From Pseudomonadota bacterium (GTDB taxonomy: Bacteria; Pseudomonadota; Alphaproteobacteria; Sphingomonadales; Sphingomonadaceae): 64,000 nucleotides of DNA. The stretch covers positions 124,001 to 188,000 of the forward strand of contig JAEXAW010000002.1 of the NCBI GenBank assembly GCA_023458055.1, read 5' to 3'. The first letter of the stretch is position 1. The number at the start of each line of letters is the position of its first letter. The notes under the pieces are model-generated. The model did not search any database and was not told the DNA's origin. It saw only the letters and a program-made list of their open reading frames with translations. Of this stretch, positions 1-10,983 are shown one piece after another. The translations under genes and the position numbers were made by a program.

Positions 1-1354
1 GCGCCCATTCGACGCCGTCCTGGACGAAGCGCTGAAGGAACTGGGCCGCTGTAATCGAGCCAGCCTCGCGCGGACCGATATTCTTGATGTCGGCAATCGG
101 CGAATCGAGCAGCTTGTTATAAGCCTCGCCCAGCGGCATCCGCCAGACCGGGTCGCCGCTTTCGGTCCCGGCTACGGTGATCTTCGCGGCGAGCTCATCA
201 TTATTGCACATCATGCCCGCATATTCATTGCCGAGCGAGATGATGATCGCACCGGTCAGCGTCGCAAAATCGAGCATTACCTTGGGCTTGAACGTCTCCT
301 GCGTCCACCACATCGCATCGCACAGGACAAGGCGGCCTTCCGCATCGGTGTTGAGTACCTCAACCGTCTGCCCCGACATGGTGGTGACAATATCGCCGGG
401 GCGCTGGGCGTTGCCATCGGGCATATTCTCAACGAGGCCGCAAATCCCCACGACATGCGCCTTGGCCTTGCGGCCTGCGAGCGCCATCATGGCGCCCGCG
501 ACAGCACCGGCGCCGCCCATGTCCCACTTCATATCCTCCATGCCGGGTCCGGGCTTGAGGCTGATACCGCCGGTGTCAAAGGTCACGCCCTTGCCGACAA
601 AGCAGATCGGCGTCTTTTCCTTGCCGCCGGTGCCGTCCCAGCGCATCGCAAGGAGGCGCGGCTTGCGGATCGAGCCTTGTGCGACGCCGAGCAGCGCGCC
701 CATTCCCAACTGTTCCATCTCCTTGTCGTCGAGCACGGTGATCTCGACGCCAAGCTCTTTGAGCTTCTGGCAGCGCGCGACAAAGCTTTCGGGGTAGATG
801 ATGTTAGCCGGTTCCGACACGAGTTCGCGGGTGAAAGCGACGCCGTCGGCTATCGCCTTAAATTCCGGCCAAAGCTTCTCTACCTCCGCCGCCGCGCCGC
901 TGACGATGGTCATGTCCTTGAGCGTCGGCTTGCTGGTTTCGGGAAGCTTGGTGCGATAGGTGTCAATCCGCCAGTCGCGCAGCAAAGCGCCCAAGGCAAA
1001 ATGGGCGATCCCCTTGGCATCAATCCTGGCCTTGTCGCCAAACACCACTTCGACCGCTTCAACCCCGCTGGTCTGGAGACGCGCCGTGATCGCCGCGCCC
1101 GCGCGTTCCAGATCGGTTTGACTGCCCTCGCCGAGGCCAACGAGCAGGATGCGGCGCACCGCACCATCAACAGTTGCAAAGCCTTCGAACAGCGCGGAGG
1201 CACTCCCGTCAAAGCGCGCCTGCACTGCAGCATCCGCCAGAAACGCCGCGTCTTGCGGCAGCTCACCGCCCACCGCTTCTACGCCCGCTTTGGTCACGGC
1301 ATGGATCTGGACCAGGGCTTTGGGATCGGCTTTATCGGCGAAACGGATATTCAT
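1..1354 (-). CDS. pepA: Leucyl aminopeptidase (M17 family), 3' end cut by window edge
   Basis: A cytosolic, two-metal exopeptidase that removes N-terminal amino acids from peptides. Reading the reverse strand from ATG at 1354 gives an uninterrupted frame of 451 codons that runs off the left edge. Family members are about 480 residues, so only some 30 C-terminal residues are missing. The M17 signature NTDAEGRL lies near residue 335 and the metal/active-site segment KGVTFDTGG near residue 255. The N-terminal half is the usual poorly conserved macro-like domain. It is transcribed divergently from lptD, and the 159 bp between the two starts must hold both promoters. The assignment is firm; only the C-terminus is unseen. 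Confidence 0.93.
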   Translation of the reverse strand, partial: MNIRFADKADPKALVQIHAVTKAGVEAVGGELPQDAAFLADAAVQARFDGSASALFEGFATVDGAVRRILLVGLGEGSQTDLERAGAAITARLQTSGVEAVEVVFGDKARIDAKGIAHFALGALLRDWRIDTYRTKLPETSKPTLKDMTIVSGAAAEVEKLWPEFKAIADGVAFTRELVSEPANIIYPESFVARCQKLKELGVEITVLDDKEMEQLGMGALLGVAQGSIRKPRLLAMRWDGTGGKEKTPICFVGKGVTFDTGGISLKPGPGMEDMKWDMGGAGAVAGAMMALAGRKAKAHVVGICGLVENMPDGNAQRPGDIVTTMSGQTVEVLNTDAEGRLVLCDAMWWTQETFKPKVMLDFATLTGAIIISLGNEYAGMMCNNDELAAKITVAGTESGDPVWRMPLGEAYNKLLDSPIADIKNIGPREAGSITAAQFLQRFVQDGVEWA

Positions 1355-1513
1355 TACGACAGACTCCATGCTGTGTGCGGTTGAATGATGGTTGAGACGC
1401 AGATAGGGAGTTCCCCGACCTGTTGCAAAAGTTTATGCGCTTGGCGACAGGCGCATCTTTGCGTATCCCCCATAATGTGCGGGGGCCTTATTGAATTTTG
1501 TGTGCGGAGCCAA

Positions 1514-3835
1514 GTGTTGAGACCGATTGCCGTCCTTGCATTGTCCGGTCTTAGCCTGTCGGCGCTTGCCGCCACGAGCGCGGCGGCCCAAACCGCTGTG
1601 CCGGTGAAAGCGCAAGGCGAGGTCCCCGATATCGGCGCAGCCCCGCCCCCGCCGCCGGCCATGCCCTCCTTGCAGACCCCCGAGGTAGCCCTTCCGCCCG
1701 CGTCGCCCGACGCCATCACCTCGGTCGATGCCAATAATCAGGTTGTCTTCAGCGCCGACCGCGCCAGCTATGATAATGGCGGGGACACGCTGACCGCCGA
1801 GGGCAATGTCTATGTCGAACATGACGGACAAAGGCTGCGCGCGGACAAGGTCGAATGGAACCGCAAGGCCGACGAGGTCGTCGCGACGGGCAACATCGCG
1901 GCGACCAACCCTGAGGGCGATGTCGCTTATGGCGACCGCATCACGCTGGATGGCTCCTTGCGCCAGGGTGTGGTCGACAATCTGCTGGTGGTGTTCGAAA
2001 ATGGCCCGCGCTTTGCCGCCAATCGCGGGCAACAACTCGCCAACGGTAATCTGATCCTCGATTACGCCGCCTATTCTCCCTGCGCGGTAACCCATGACAA
2101 TGGCTGTCCGAAGCAGCCGAGCTGGCAGGTCAAGGCGGTCCAGATCACCTATGACAAAGCGCGCGACAAGGTGAATTATAAGGGAGCGCGGGCGGAACTG
2201 TTCGGCCTCCCGATCCCGCTCCCTTTCCTCAGCCACGGCATCCGCAACGAACCCAAGAGCGGCCTTCTGGTGCCGAGCCTGCGGCTCGACCGCGTCAACG
2301 GGCTTGAGGTCGAACTGCCCTATTATTTCCGTCTCGGCCCCGACCGCGACATTACGGTGACGCCGCACCTTTATACCGAAACCTTGCCGATGATTGAGGG
2401 TGAATATCGCGCGCTCAACCGTCTCGGCGCCTATCGGGTTACCGGTTACGCAACCTACAGCAGCAAGATCGACGTTTCACCAGGTGTTCCATCTACCGAA
2501 AACCGAGAATTTCGGGGCTATCTCGATGCCGTCGGCCGCTTTCAGCTTTCGCCCTTGTGGAGTGTATCCGGATCGATCCGGCGCACGACCGACCGGACCT
2601 TTCTGCGCCGCTATGATATCAGCCGCGACGACCGCTTGCGCAGCCATGTCGCGCTCGAACGGATCGGCGGCTCAAGCTATTTCTCGTTCGGCGGTTGGGC
2701 AGTCCAGACCCTGCGTGCCGGTGAAGCCCAAGGGTTACAGCCGGTAGCGCTCCCCGCGATTGATTTCCGCCAACGCTGGATCGAGCCAGTGTTGGATGGC
2801 CAGGTCGAGCTCCAGCTCAACAGTCTCGGATTGTTCCGTCGCGCCGGACAAGATACGCAACGCGCTTTTGCTGGTGCCCGCTGGGACCTGCGCCGCCTCA
2901 CCGACTGGGGTCAGGAGATTGACTTCACCCTCTATGCGCGCGGCGACGTTTATCATAGCGACGAAAACGAACTGACTGCCGTGGCCTCCTATCGCGGCAA
3001 GAGCGGCTGGCAGGCGCGCGGGATTGCGGCAGCAGCAGTCGACGTCAAATGGCCGTTTGTCGGGGAAGCGTTCGGCGGTACCCAGCGACTGACACCTAGG
3101 ATTCAGCTGGTCGCCTCGCCCCCCGTGCGCAATGTCGATATTCCCAACGAAGATTCGCGTGCCTTCGACCTCGAAGACAGCAACTTGTTCGCCCTCAATC
3201 GTTTTCCGGGCTATGACCGGTTCGAAGATAGCGCCCGCATTACCTACGGTGTCGAATGGGGACTCGACCGTCCGGGTCTCGCGATCAACGCGGTCGTCGG
3301 TCAAAGTTATCGCCTCAACAACAAGCCCGAACTATTCCCGCAAGGAACTGGCCTGTCTGATCGCCTGTCGGATGTGGTTGGTCGCACCACCGTCGCCTGG
3401 CGCGATTTCGTTCGTTTCACCCATCGCTATCGGCTCGACAAGGATAATCTTGCGGTCCGGCGCAACGAGATTGATGCACGCGTTGGTTCGCGTTCGACCT
3501 ATGGAGAGGTCGGTTATCTAAGGCTCAATCGGGACATTATCTCTCTGGCCGAAGATCTGCGCGACCGCGAAGAAGTGCGCGTCGGTGGTCGGGTTCAGGT
3601 TACACGTTACTGGTCTTTGTTCGGCTCGGCGATCATCGACCTATCCGATAAAACTGACGATCCAAGCTACACCACCGATGGCTTCACACCGATCCGCCAT
3701 CGCCTCGGCATCGCGTATGAAGATGATTGCATTACATTGGGCGTCACCTGGCGGCGCGATTATGAAGCTACAGGCGATGCGCGTCGCGGGAATAGTTTCC
3801 AACTGAGACTAGCCATCCGCAATCTCGGAGTCTAA
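1514..3835 (+). CDS. lptD: LPS-assembly protein LptD (outer membrane)
   Basis: Outer-membrane translocon that inserts lipopolysaccharide into the outer leaflet together with LptE. I place the start at GTG 1514 (TTG 1517 is also possible): GGAG lies 4 bases upstream and the peptide then begins with a clean signal sequence ending in Ala-Ala-Ala-Gln. An ATG at 1388 in the same frame would put about 40 non-signal-like residues in front. After a proline-rich linker comes an OstA/LptA-like beta-jellyroll (about residues 70-190), then a long beta-barrel domain. Cysteines occur in YSPC/NGC near the jellyroll-barrel junction and in EDDC near the C-terminus, placed as expected for the inter-domain disulfides. 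It is about 773 residues, normal for the family, and is followed by surA, which encodes a chaperone for barrel proteins. Confidence 0.93.
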   Translation: MLRPIAVLALSGLSLSALAATSAAAQTAVPVKAQGEVPDIGAAPPPPPAMPSLQTPEVALPPASPDAITSVDANNQVVFSADRASYDNGGDTLTAEGNVYVEHDGQRLRADKVEWNRKADEVVATGNIAATNPEGDVAYGDRITLDGSLRQGVVDNLLVVFENGPRFAANRGQQLANGNLILDYAAYSPCAVTHDNGCPKQPSWQVKAVQITYDKARDKVNYKGARAELFGLPIPLPFLSHGIRNEPKSGLLVPSLRLDRVNGLEVELPYYFRLGPDRDITVTPHLYTETLPMIEGEYRALNRLGAYRVTGYATYSSKIDVSPGVPSTENREFRGYLDAVGRFQLSPLWSVSGSIRRTTDRTFLRRYDISRDDRLRSHVALERIGGSSYFSFGGWAVQTLRAGEAQGLQPVALPAIDFRQRWIEPVLDGQVELQLNSLGLFRRAGQDTQRAFAGARWDLRRLTDWGQEIDFTLYARGDVYHSDENELTAVASYRGKSGWQARGIAAAAVDVKWPFVGEAFGGTQRLTPRIQLVASPPVRNVDIPNEDSRAFDLEDSNLFALNRFPGYDRFEDSARITYGVEWGLDRPGLAINAVVGQSYRLNNKPELFPQGTGLSDRLSDVVGRTTVAWRDFVRFTHRYRLDKDNLAVRRNEIDARVGSRSTYGEVGYLRLNRDIISLAEDLRDREEVRVGGRVQVTRYWSLFGSAIIDLSDKTDDPSYTTDGFTPIRHRLGIAYEDDCITLGVTWRRDYEATGDARRGNSFQLRLAIRNLGV

Positions 3836-3949
3836 ACACACGCCAAACAAACCGCTCAGCATTTGTTCATCGCGTTTACGGCAATGGCGCGTTACGACAC
3901 GAAGCTGAAATGGTCAGCTTTTTACAGGGGTTTCAATTTGTCAGGACCT

Positions 3950-5311
3950 ATGCGCAAGACTTTGCACAACCAGTTTTTCCGTCAAGCGGCTGCAGGATTC
4001 GCAACCGCTGCGCTGGCACTCACGCCGATTGCCGTCTCGGCTCAGGCGGTGCAGGATCAGGAAATGCCCAATGCGGGGCTGAACGTGCCGAAGAACCTTA
4101 CCATCTTCAATGATAAGGCACCCTCAAACGTTTATAAGCCAACGGCAGTCGTCAACGGCGAAATCATCACGGCCACTGACGTTGAACAGCGGCTCGCGCT
4201 GATCGTCATCGCCAATGGCGGCAAGATTTCGCCTGAGGAAGCCCAGCGTCTCCGGCTCCAGATTTTCTCCAACCTGGTCGATGAAAAACTTCAAATTCAG
4301 GCCGCCAAGGCGGCTGACATTGAAGTCAAAGAAGAGGAAGTGAACCAGCAATTCGCGCGCATTGCGGCGAATTTCAAGCAAACTCCAGATGCATTTTCCG
4401 CTTATCTGGCCAAGAATGGCTCGGCGGCTGCGTCGATGAAGCAGCAGATTCGCGGTGAGCTTGCCTGGGACCGCTTGCTTGGCCGCAATGTTGAACCCTT
4501 TACCAACGTGTCTGAGGAAGAGGTCAAGGCGACCATCGACCGCATGCAGGCTGCGCGCGGTTCGGACGAATATTGGCTCGGCGAGATTTTCCTTGCAGCA
4601 ACGCCGGAAACGATGGCAGCGACAGCCGCGAACGCCCAGAAGATTATCGCCCAATTGCAGCAGGGCGGTTCTTTCCCAGCCTATGCCCGTCAATATTCCC
4701 AAGCTTCAACTGCTGTCGTCGGCGGTGATCTGGGCTGGATTCGTCCTGGCCAGTTGCCCGAGGAAATTGCGACGGCGGCGGCTCAAATGCAAAATGGCCA
4801 GATTGCTACCATTCAGGTCCCGGGCGGGGTTTCTATCCTGATGCTGCGCGACAAGCGTAAGGTGCTGGTTGCCAATGCGCGGGATGCAGTGCTCAGTCTC
4901 AAACAGATTTCGCTGCCCTTCCCGGCCGGCACAAGCCGTACCAAAGCATCGGAACTCGCCGGCAAATTTGCAACCGAAACCCGCACGATAGCTGGCTGTG
5001 GCATGGCCGATCAGGTCGCCACGAAACTTGGCGCTACGGTTGTCAGCCGCGACAATATAGCATTACGGGACCTTCCCGAACCGCTGCAAAATACGCTGGT
5101 TAACCTCCAGATAGGCCAGACCACCCAGCCTTTCGGATCACCGGAAGAAGGCGTCAGTGTTCTCGTTCTATGTGGACGCGACATGCCGAGCGAATCGACC
5201 TTGCCCTCGCTGGAACAGGTCGAAAGCAAAATCCGGCAGGATAAGGTCAATAAGCGCGCACAGCGTTATTTGCGCGATCTGCGCCGCGACGCCATCATCG
5301 AATATAGCTGA
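3950..5311 (+). CDS. surA: Periplasmic chaperone / peptidyl-prolyl isomerase SurA
   Basis: Escorts outer-membrane beta-barrel proteins such as LptD through the periplasm. The chosen ATG at 3950 directly precedes a signal peptide (MRKTLHNQFF... ending VSAQA). An in-frame ATG at 3863 would add 29 residues that do not look like a signal. The N-terminal SurA domain contains VVNGEIITATDVEQRL. A parvulin-type rotamase domain follows around residues 200-310 with the family hallmark GGDLGWI. A second, weaker PPIase-like part fills the C-terminus. It lies 114 bp behind lptD, in the order lptD-surA-pdxA-rsmA known from Escherichia coli, but a strong terminator separates it from pdxA. Confidence 0.92.
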   Translation: MRKTLHNQFFRQAAAGFATAALALTPIAVSAQAVQDQEMPNAGLNVPKNLTIFNDKAPSNVYKPTAVVNGEIITATDVEQRLALIVIANGGKISPEEAQRLRLQIFSNLVDEKLQIQAAKAADIEVKEEEVNQQFARIAANFKQTPDAFSAYLAKNGSAAASMKQQIRGELAWDRLLGRNVEPFTNVSEEEVKATIDRMQAARGSDEYWLGEIFLAATPETMAATAANAQKIIAQLQQGGSFPAYARQYSQASTAVVGGDLGWIRPGQLPEEIATAAAQMQNGQIATIQVPGGVSILMLRDKRKVLVANARDAVLSLKQISLPFPAGTSRTKASELAGKFATETRTIAGCGMADQVATKLGATVVSRDNIALRDLPEPLQNTLVNLQIGQTTQPFGSPEEGVSVLVLCGRDMPSESTLPSLEQVESKIRQDKVNKRAQRYLRDLRRDAIIEYS

Positions 5312-5324
5312 TTTGTGCATATTC

Positions 5325-5366
5325 CTCCGGTCCCCTTGTTCAAGAGCGGGACCGGAGCGTTTTTTT
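5325..5366 (+). terminator. Rho-independent terminator after surA
   Basis: A perfect 10-bp stem, CTCCGGTCCC (5325-5334) with GGGACCGGAG (5348-5357), is followed by CG and a run of seven T (5360-5366). It lies 13 bp past the surA stop and 20 bp before pdxA, so it should end most lptD-surA transcripts and limit read-through into pdxA. Confidence 0.9.
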
Positions 5367-5385
5367 CTGCTATAGCTTTTAACCG

Positions 5386-6387
5386 ATGAGTTTCATCCAA
5401 CCCTTTGTTGTTTCGTTGGGCGATCCGGCCGGAATCGGTCCGGAGGTCACCGCCAAGGCGTGGGAAGCGCGGCGCGATGCGCGGCTGCCGCCCTTCTTCG
5501 CGGTGGGCGATGCCGCCAGCATTTCCGCAGTATGGCGCGGGCCGCTCCACCTGATCGACGATGTGTCGGAAGTGAAGCGCAGCTTTGATACCGCGCTCCC
5601 GGTGTGGCACCTCGAATCGGGCGGCGTGGTCGAACCGGGCCATCCGACCACGGACGGCGCATTGATGGCGTTAAAGGCGCTTGAAATCGGGGCGGGCCTT
5701 GCGCGATCAGGCGCGGCTGGCGCGCTGATCACCGGGCCGGTTTCCAAGCATCAGCTCTATCAGATCGGCTATGATCTGCCTGGCCAAACCGAATATGTCG
5801 CGCAAGCCTGCGGCGTGTCAAAGGCCAATGCGACGATGATGCTGGCAGGGCCATCGCTCCGCGTCGTTCCGGTGACGATCCATGTGCCGTACAAGGACGT
5901 GCCGGCGCTTCTCACCATCGACCTTATCAAGGCGCGCGCGCGGGCGACGGTGAAGGGATTACGCCGCGACTTCGGCATTGCAGAGCCGCGCCTCGCCATA
6001 GCAGGCCTCAACCCGCATGCGGGGGAAAATGGCGCTCTGGGTCGCGAAGAGATTGAGATCGTGGGACCCGCCGTGCGCCAGCTGCGAGATGAGGGCATCG
6101 ATATCAGCGGCCCTTATCCGCCCGATGCGATGTTCACGCCGCAGATGCGCGCCACCTATGACGCGGCCCTTTGCCTCTATCATGATCAGGGGTTGATCCC
6201 GCTGAAGACGCTCCATTTCGACGAAGGCGTTAATATGACGCTGGGTCTGCCGATCATCCGCACCTCGCCCGATCATGGCACTGCCTTTGCCATTGCCGGG
6301 CGTAACGAGGCGCATCCCGGCGCGATGATCGCGGCGATTGCGATGGCGCATGAGGCCGCCCGCCACCGCGCGCTTGAGCCCGCTTGA
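5386..6387 (+). CDS. pdxA: 4-hydroxythreonine-4-phosphate dehydrogenase
   Basis: Oxidises 4-phosphohydroxy-L-threonine in the DXP-dependent route to pyridoxal 5'-phosphate. The 333 residues match the family length. Visible landmarks are GDPAGIGPE near the N-terminus, ITGPVSKHQL with the substrate-binding basic residues, LPGQTEYVA, and the metal-binding histidine in YHDQGLIPLK near residue 265. The ATG is only 20 bp after the surA terminator and has no recognisable Shine-Dalgarno sequence. A TATAGC hexamer at 5371-5376 would place a transcript start at or next to the ATG, so translation may be leaderless. rsmA follows after 6 bp and is almost certainly co-transcribed. Confidence 0.94.
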   Translation: MSFIQPFVVSLGDPAGIGPEVTAKAWEARRDARLPPFFAVGDAASISAVWRGPLHLIDDVSEVKRSFDTALPVWHLESGGVVEPGHPTTDGALMALKALEIGAGLARSGAAGALITGPVSKHQLYQIGYDLPGQTEYVAQACGVSKANATMMLAGPSLRVVPVTIHVPYKDVPALLTIDLIKARARATVKGLRRDFGIAEPRLAIAGLNPHAGENGALGREEIEIVGPAVRQLRDEGIDISGPYPPDAMFTPQMRATYDAALCLYHDQGLIPLKTLHFDEGVNMTLGLPIIRTSPDHGTAFAIAGRNEAHPGAMIAAIAMAHEAARHRALEPA

Positions 6388-6393
6388 AACCCC

Positions 6394-7251
6394 GTGACTG
6401 AGCCCGCCCTACCCCCGTTGCGAGAGGTGATCAGCCGCCATGGCCTCTCCGCCTCCAAGGCGCTGGGGCAGAACTTCCTGTTCGACGAACAGTTGCTCGA
6501 CCGCATTGCGGCGATCCCCGGATCGCTCAAGGGCGAGACCGTATTCGAGGTCGGGCCGGGTCCCGGCGGCCTCACCCGCGCGCTGCTCCGCGCCGGTGCC
6601 AGAGTGGTAGCCGTCGAGCGCGACTCCCGCTGCATCCCGGCGCTGGCTGAGCTGACCGAAGCCTTTCCCGGCCAGCTTACTGTGATCGAAGGCGATGCGA
6701 TGGCGGTCGAGGTTGCGGCGGCCACTGGCGGCCAGCCTTACCATATCGTCGCCAACCTGCCCTATAATGTCGGCACCGCGCTGCTCACCGGCTGGCTGAG
6801 CGAGGAAATCTGGCCGCCCAGCTGGCGTTCGCTGACGCTGATGTTTCAGCTTGAAGTGGCCGAGCGGATCGTCGCCAAGCCCGATACCAGCGCCTTTGGC
6901 CGCCTTGCCGTGCTCGCTCAATGGCGCAGCGAAGCCAAAATCGCGATGAAGGTCCACCGCTCTGCTTTCACCCCGCCGCCCAAAGTCATGTCTGCGGTCG
7001 TGCACATCACACCAACTGAGGCCCCGGCAGGGGTTCGACCCAAGACCATGGCCGCGCTCACCGCCGCCGCTTTTGGTCAGCGCCGCAAGATGCTGCGCCA
7101 GAGCCTCAAGGGCTTGCCCGGTGCGCTCGACGCGCTCTCAGCGGTCGGGATTGACGAGACCCGCCGGGCGGAGACGCTGTCGGTCGGCGACTTCGTCAGC
7201 GTGGCTGCAGAGATGGAACACTCGTTGTACAAAAGTCGCATAGATCAATAA
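6394..7251 (+). CDS. rsmA: 16S rRNA (adenine1518/1519-N6)-dimethyltransferase
   Basis: Dimethylates two adjacent adenosines in the helix 45 loop of 16S rRNA during late small-subunit assembly (KsgA). It starts at GTG 6394, six bases after pdxA. The SAM-binding motif [12 protein letters not shown] and the catalytic motif [13 protein letters not shown] are intact. ALGQNFL near the N-terminus is typical of the family, and the C-terminal RNA-binding part has [12 protein letters not shown]. At 285 residues the length is normal. It ends 39 bp before the convergent TPR gene in an AT-rich spacer without an obvious terminator. Confidence 0.94.
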   Translation: MTEPALPPLREVISRHGLSASKALGQNFLFDEQLLDRIAAIPGSLKGETVFEVGPGPGGLTRALLRAGARVVAVERDSRCIPALAELTEAFPGQLTVIEGDAMAVEVAAATGGQPYHIVANLPYNVGTALLTGWLSEEIWPPSWRSLTLMFQLEVAERIVAKPDTSAFGRLAVLAQWRSEAKIAMKVHRSAFTPPPKVMSAVVHITPTEAPAGVRPKTMAALTAAAFGQRRKMLRQSLKGLPGALDALSAVGIDETRRAETLSVGDFVSVAAEMEHSLYKSRIDQ

Positions 7252-7290
7252 GTATTTGTTATATAAAAATTTTTAAGACAAGCCCTCAGC

Positions 7291-7821
7291 TTAATTCTTC
7301 GCTGGACCCGCTTCCTCACCCACGGGTTTAGGCTTCACTGCCTCGATAGCGAGTTTCGGCTGCGGCGGTCCGGCGGCGATGGCGCTTTCGAGTTGCGCGA
7401 TTTCGGGGCACATGCCGGTCTTGCAAGCGGTGCGCAGCTTGGCGAGATTTTCGCGCGCGCGTTCCATCGCGCCCTTTTGCACCATTGCGCGGCCTTGTCC
7501 GGCCAGCGCCTCGCGGTCATTGGGGGCGATATCAAGCACGGCAATATAATAGCCGATGGCTTTACCCGGCAGGCCTTCATCCATCGCGGATTCGGCCAGC
7601 AGGCGATAGGCGGAGACATTGCGCGGATCGATGGCCAGTGCCGATTCATAAAGGTTGATGGCATTTTCGGTGCGGCCAGCTTTCTGTTCGAGCAACCCCT
7701 GATCGACAAAGGCGCTGGAGGCCGGGTTCACCACGACGGCTGGGGCGGTTTGCCCCTGACTGGCACTTGAAAAGGTGACGAGGATCAGAGCTGCACTCAG
7801 GGCCACCGGGGAAAAACGCAT
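7291..7821 (-). CDS. Exported TPR-repeat protein
   Basis: A protein of about 176 residues with a signal peptide (MRFSPVALSAALILV, cleavage probably after SQGQ) and at least two TPR units. One spans residues 40-70 (AGRTENAINLYESALAIDP) and the next AGKAIGYYIAVLDIAP-like sequence follows. A Lys/Pro-rich tail ends the protein. I choose ATG 7821 because GGAG sits six bases upstream. An ATG at 7887 overlaps the stop of the methyltransferase gene by four bases (ATGA) and may mark translational coupling instead. The partner of the TPR scaffold is not evident from the context. Confidence 0.75.
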   Translation of the reverse strand: MRFSPVALSAALILVTFSSASQGQTAPAVVVNPASSAFVDQGLLEQKAGRTENAINLYESALAIDPRNVSAYRLLAESAMDEGLPGKAIGYYIAVLDIAPNDREALAGQGRAMVQKGAMERARENLAKLRTACKTGMCPEIAQLESAIAAGPPQPKLAIEAVKPKPVGEEAGPAKN

Positions 7822-7883
7822 AAGCAACTCCATCCAACTTTCCCCGACCGCCTGCGTCGGAGAAGGACTATAGTGGCGTGCCG

Positions 7884-9074
7884 TCATGATCTTTGCAACC
7901 GGGCAAAATAAAAGCCGTCAGTGCCATCGTGGAGCGGGGTCAACAGCCGTCCTGCCCCGACATGCCGCCCCGGCCAGCGCGCATCGCCGATGGCTTCATC
8001 GGCCACCCAGCCTGAATGCCGCCTGACAAAAGCTTCCACCTGCTGCGCCCCTTCATCGCGTGTGATCGCGCACACTGCATAGACGAGCTTGCCGCCCGGT
8101 GCCACCAATTTGCGCGCAATATCAAGCAACATGGCCTGTGTTTCGACCAGCCGCGCGAGACGATCCGGGGTCAGCCGCCAGCGACTTTCCGGGTTGCGCC
8201 GCCAGGTGCCGCTGCCCGAGCAGGGCGCATCGATGAGGACGATGTCCGCCTGTCCTTCATATCCGGCCAGCATGTCGGTTTCCTTGCCGGGATTGAGCAG
8301 CAGCGTGTCGATCATGGTCGCGCCCGCCCGTTCTGCGCGTGGGGCAAGCTGTTGCAAGCGCGGCCGCGATATATCGCAGGCGAGGATTTGCCCGCGATTA
8401 TCCATGGCCGCCGCGAGCGCCAGCGTCTTGCCCCCCGCTCCTGCGCAAAGGTCGATGACCTTCATCCCCGGTTGCGTTTCGCACGCCGCCGCGAGCCATT
8501 GGCTTCCCGCATCCTGCACCTCGATGAGACCATCGCGATAGGCGGGGAGCCGATCAATCGCGCTGTCGGATGCGAGCCGCAGCGCATCGGGCAATCCTGC
8601 CACCGGGAGGGCATCGGGCAACAGCGCGCTGATTGCCTCGCGGCTCGCCTGCAACCGATTGACACGTAAATCAAGCGGCGCGCGTTCGTGCATCGCGGCT
8701 TGTTCGGCGGCGCCGATTTGGGGGTAGAGGTGGGGGACGAACCAAGCCGGCACCGCGGAGGCCAGGCTCCCCGTTTCGTTTGCACTGATCGGCGCGGGCG
8801 CATGGCCTTCGCCGGTAAACAGCGGCGCAAGATCCGGATCATCCTCCACCAGCCCGATCATGGCCGCGCGCCCGCTCGCGGGGCGTTCGCCGCTGCGCCG
8901 GATCGCGCGATAAACCAACTCCCGCACCGCCCGCCGATCCTTGGAACCCGCATAGCGCCGCTCTTTCCAATAGCGCGCGATCAAAACATCCGCCGCCGCC
9001 CCGCCATCGCGCGCAGCGATGATGATCTGGTCGAGAAGCTCGATAGCAGCCTGAACGCGGGCGGACGGGGTCAT
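7884..9074 (-). CDS. rsmB: RsmB-type 16S rRNA (cytosine-C5)-methyltransferase
   Basis: A SAM-dependent RNA m5C methyltransferase of the RsmB/NOP2 family, expected to modify a cytosine of 16S rRNA (C967 in E. coli). The N-terminal NusB-like part is recognisable (residues 1-130), followed by the Rossmann methyltransferase domain with DLCAGAGGKTLALA. The motif IV cysteine is in DAPCSGSGTWRRNP and the motif VI catalytic cysteine in VYAVCAITRDEG. At 396 residues it is slightly shorter than the E. coli protein. Which exact cytosine is modified cannot be read from the sequence. The TPR gene follows closely or overlaps on the same strand. Confidence 0.85.
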   Translation of the reverse strand: MTPSARVQAAIELLDQIIIAARDGGAAADVLIARYWKERRYAGSKDRRAVRELVYRAIRRSGERPASGRAAMIGLVEDDPDLAPLFTGEGHAPAPISANETGSLASAVPAWFVPHLYPQIGAAEQAAMHERAPLDLRVNRLQASREAISALLPDALPVAGLPDALRLASDSAIDRLPAYRDGLIEVQDAGSQWLAAACETQPGMKVIDLCAGAGGKTLALAAAMDNRGQILACDISRPRLQQLAPRAERAGATMIDTLLLNPGKETDMLAGYEGQADIVLIDAPCSGSGTWRRNPESRWRLTPDRLARLVETQAMLLDIARKLVAPGGKLVYAVCAITRDEGAQQVEAFVRRHSGWVADEAIGDARWPGRHVGAGRLLTPLHDGTDGFYFARLQRS

Positions 9075-9104
9075 TATTCTAACTCTATGTTGCGTGTTGT
9101 GGCA

Positions 9105-9195
9105 GGACGTCCTTCGACAGGCTCAGGACTACGGATTCTGAAAGAACGGCGCGTTTCCCCCATCCCGTTAGTCCTGAGCCTGTCGAAGGACGTCC
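9105..9195. repeat. Inverted repeat (sphingomonad-type palindromic element)
   Basis: Two 27-bp arms in inverted orientation at 9105-9131 and 9169-9195, both carrying GTCCTTCGACAGGCTCAGGA or its complement, separated by a 37-bp spacer. It lies between the 3' end of guaB and the rsmB start. The core CTTCGACAGGCTCAGG resembles a very common intergenic element of sphingomonads. It may act as a transcript-end hairpin for guaB. Confidence 0.8.
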
Positions 9196-9232
9196 CTCCG
9201 TCATGCGCCAATCTTCGGCCTGATCCTCCCAA

Positions 9233-10747
<1,515 letters not shown>

Positions 10748-10833
10748 TCACACCCGATTATGCCAGTGGGGGATGGGCGCGTTCGCTCCTGAGCGGTTCG
10801 TGTCGTCAGGACGGCCGCGGCAATAGGGCATTT

Positions 10834-10891
10834 AAAGGTTACAAAAGACACGGGGTGTATAAAAATTTGTTCGTGCACCAGTGTAACCTTT
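10834..10891 (-). promoter_or_regulatory. Inverted repeat in the guaB upstream region (candidate operator)
   Basis: AAAGGTTACA (10834-10843) and TGTAACCTTT (10882-10891) form a perfect 10-bp inverted repeat, centre to centre 48 bp, 120-177 bp upstream of the guaB start. A related GTAACCC occurs at about 10951. The intervening 38 bp is AT-rich (TATAAAAATTTG) and looks like promoter DNA. Spacing close to a whole number of helical turns would suit two bound regulator units. I see no gene in the 330-bp stretch 10715-11044; it holds this repeat and the terminator at 10984-11015. Confidence 0.4.
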
Positions 10892-10983
10892 GCGACTCTT
10901 TGGAAACGGCCAATGCGGGCGCTTACCACCCTAACCTCTCGAGTCGCGTTGTAACCCCAACACAAGGAGAATGTGTAGGACAC

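Noticed and set aside
177..1384. Long forward-strand open frames opposite pepA
   Set aside because: They are shadows of the leucyl aminopeptidase on the other strand, which has intact family motifs; their products are Arg/Ala-rich without recognisable features.
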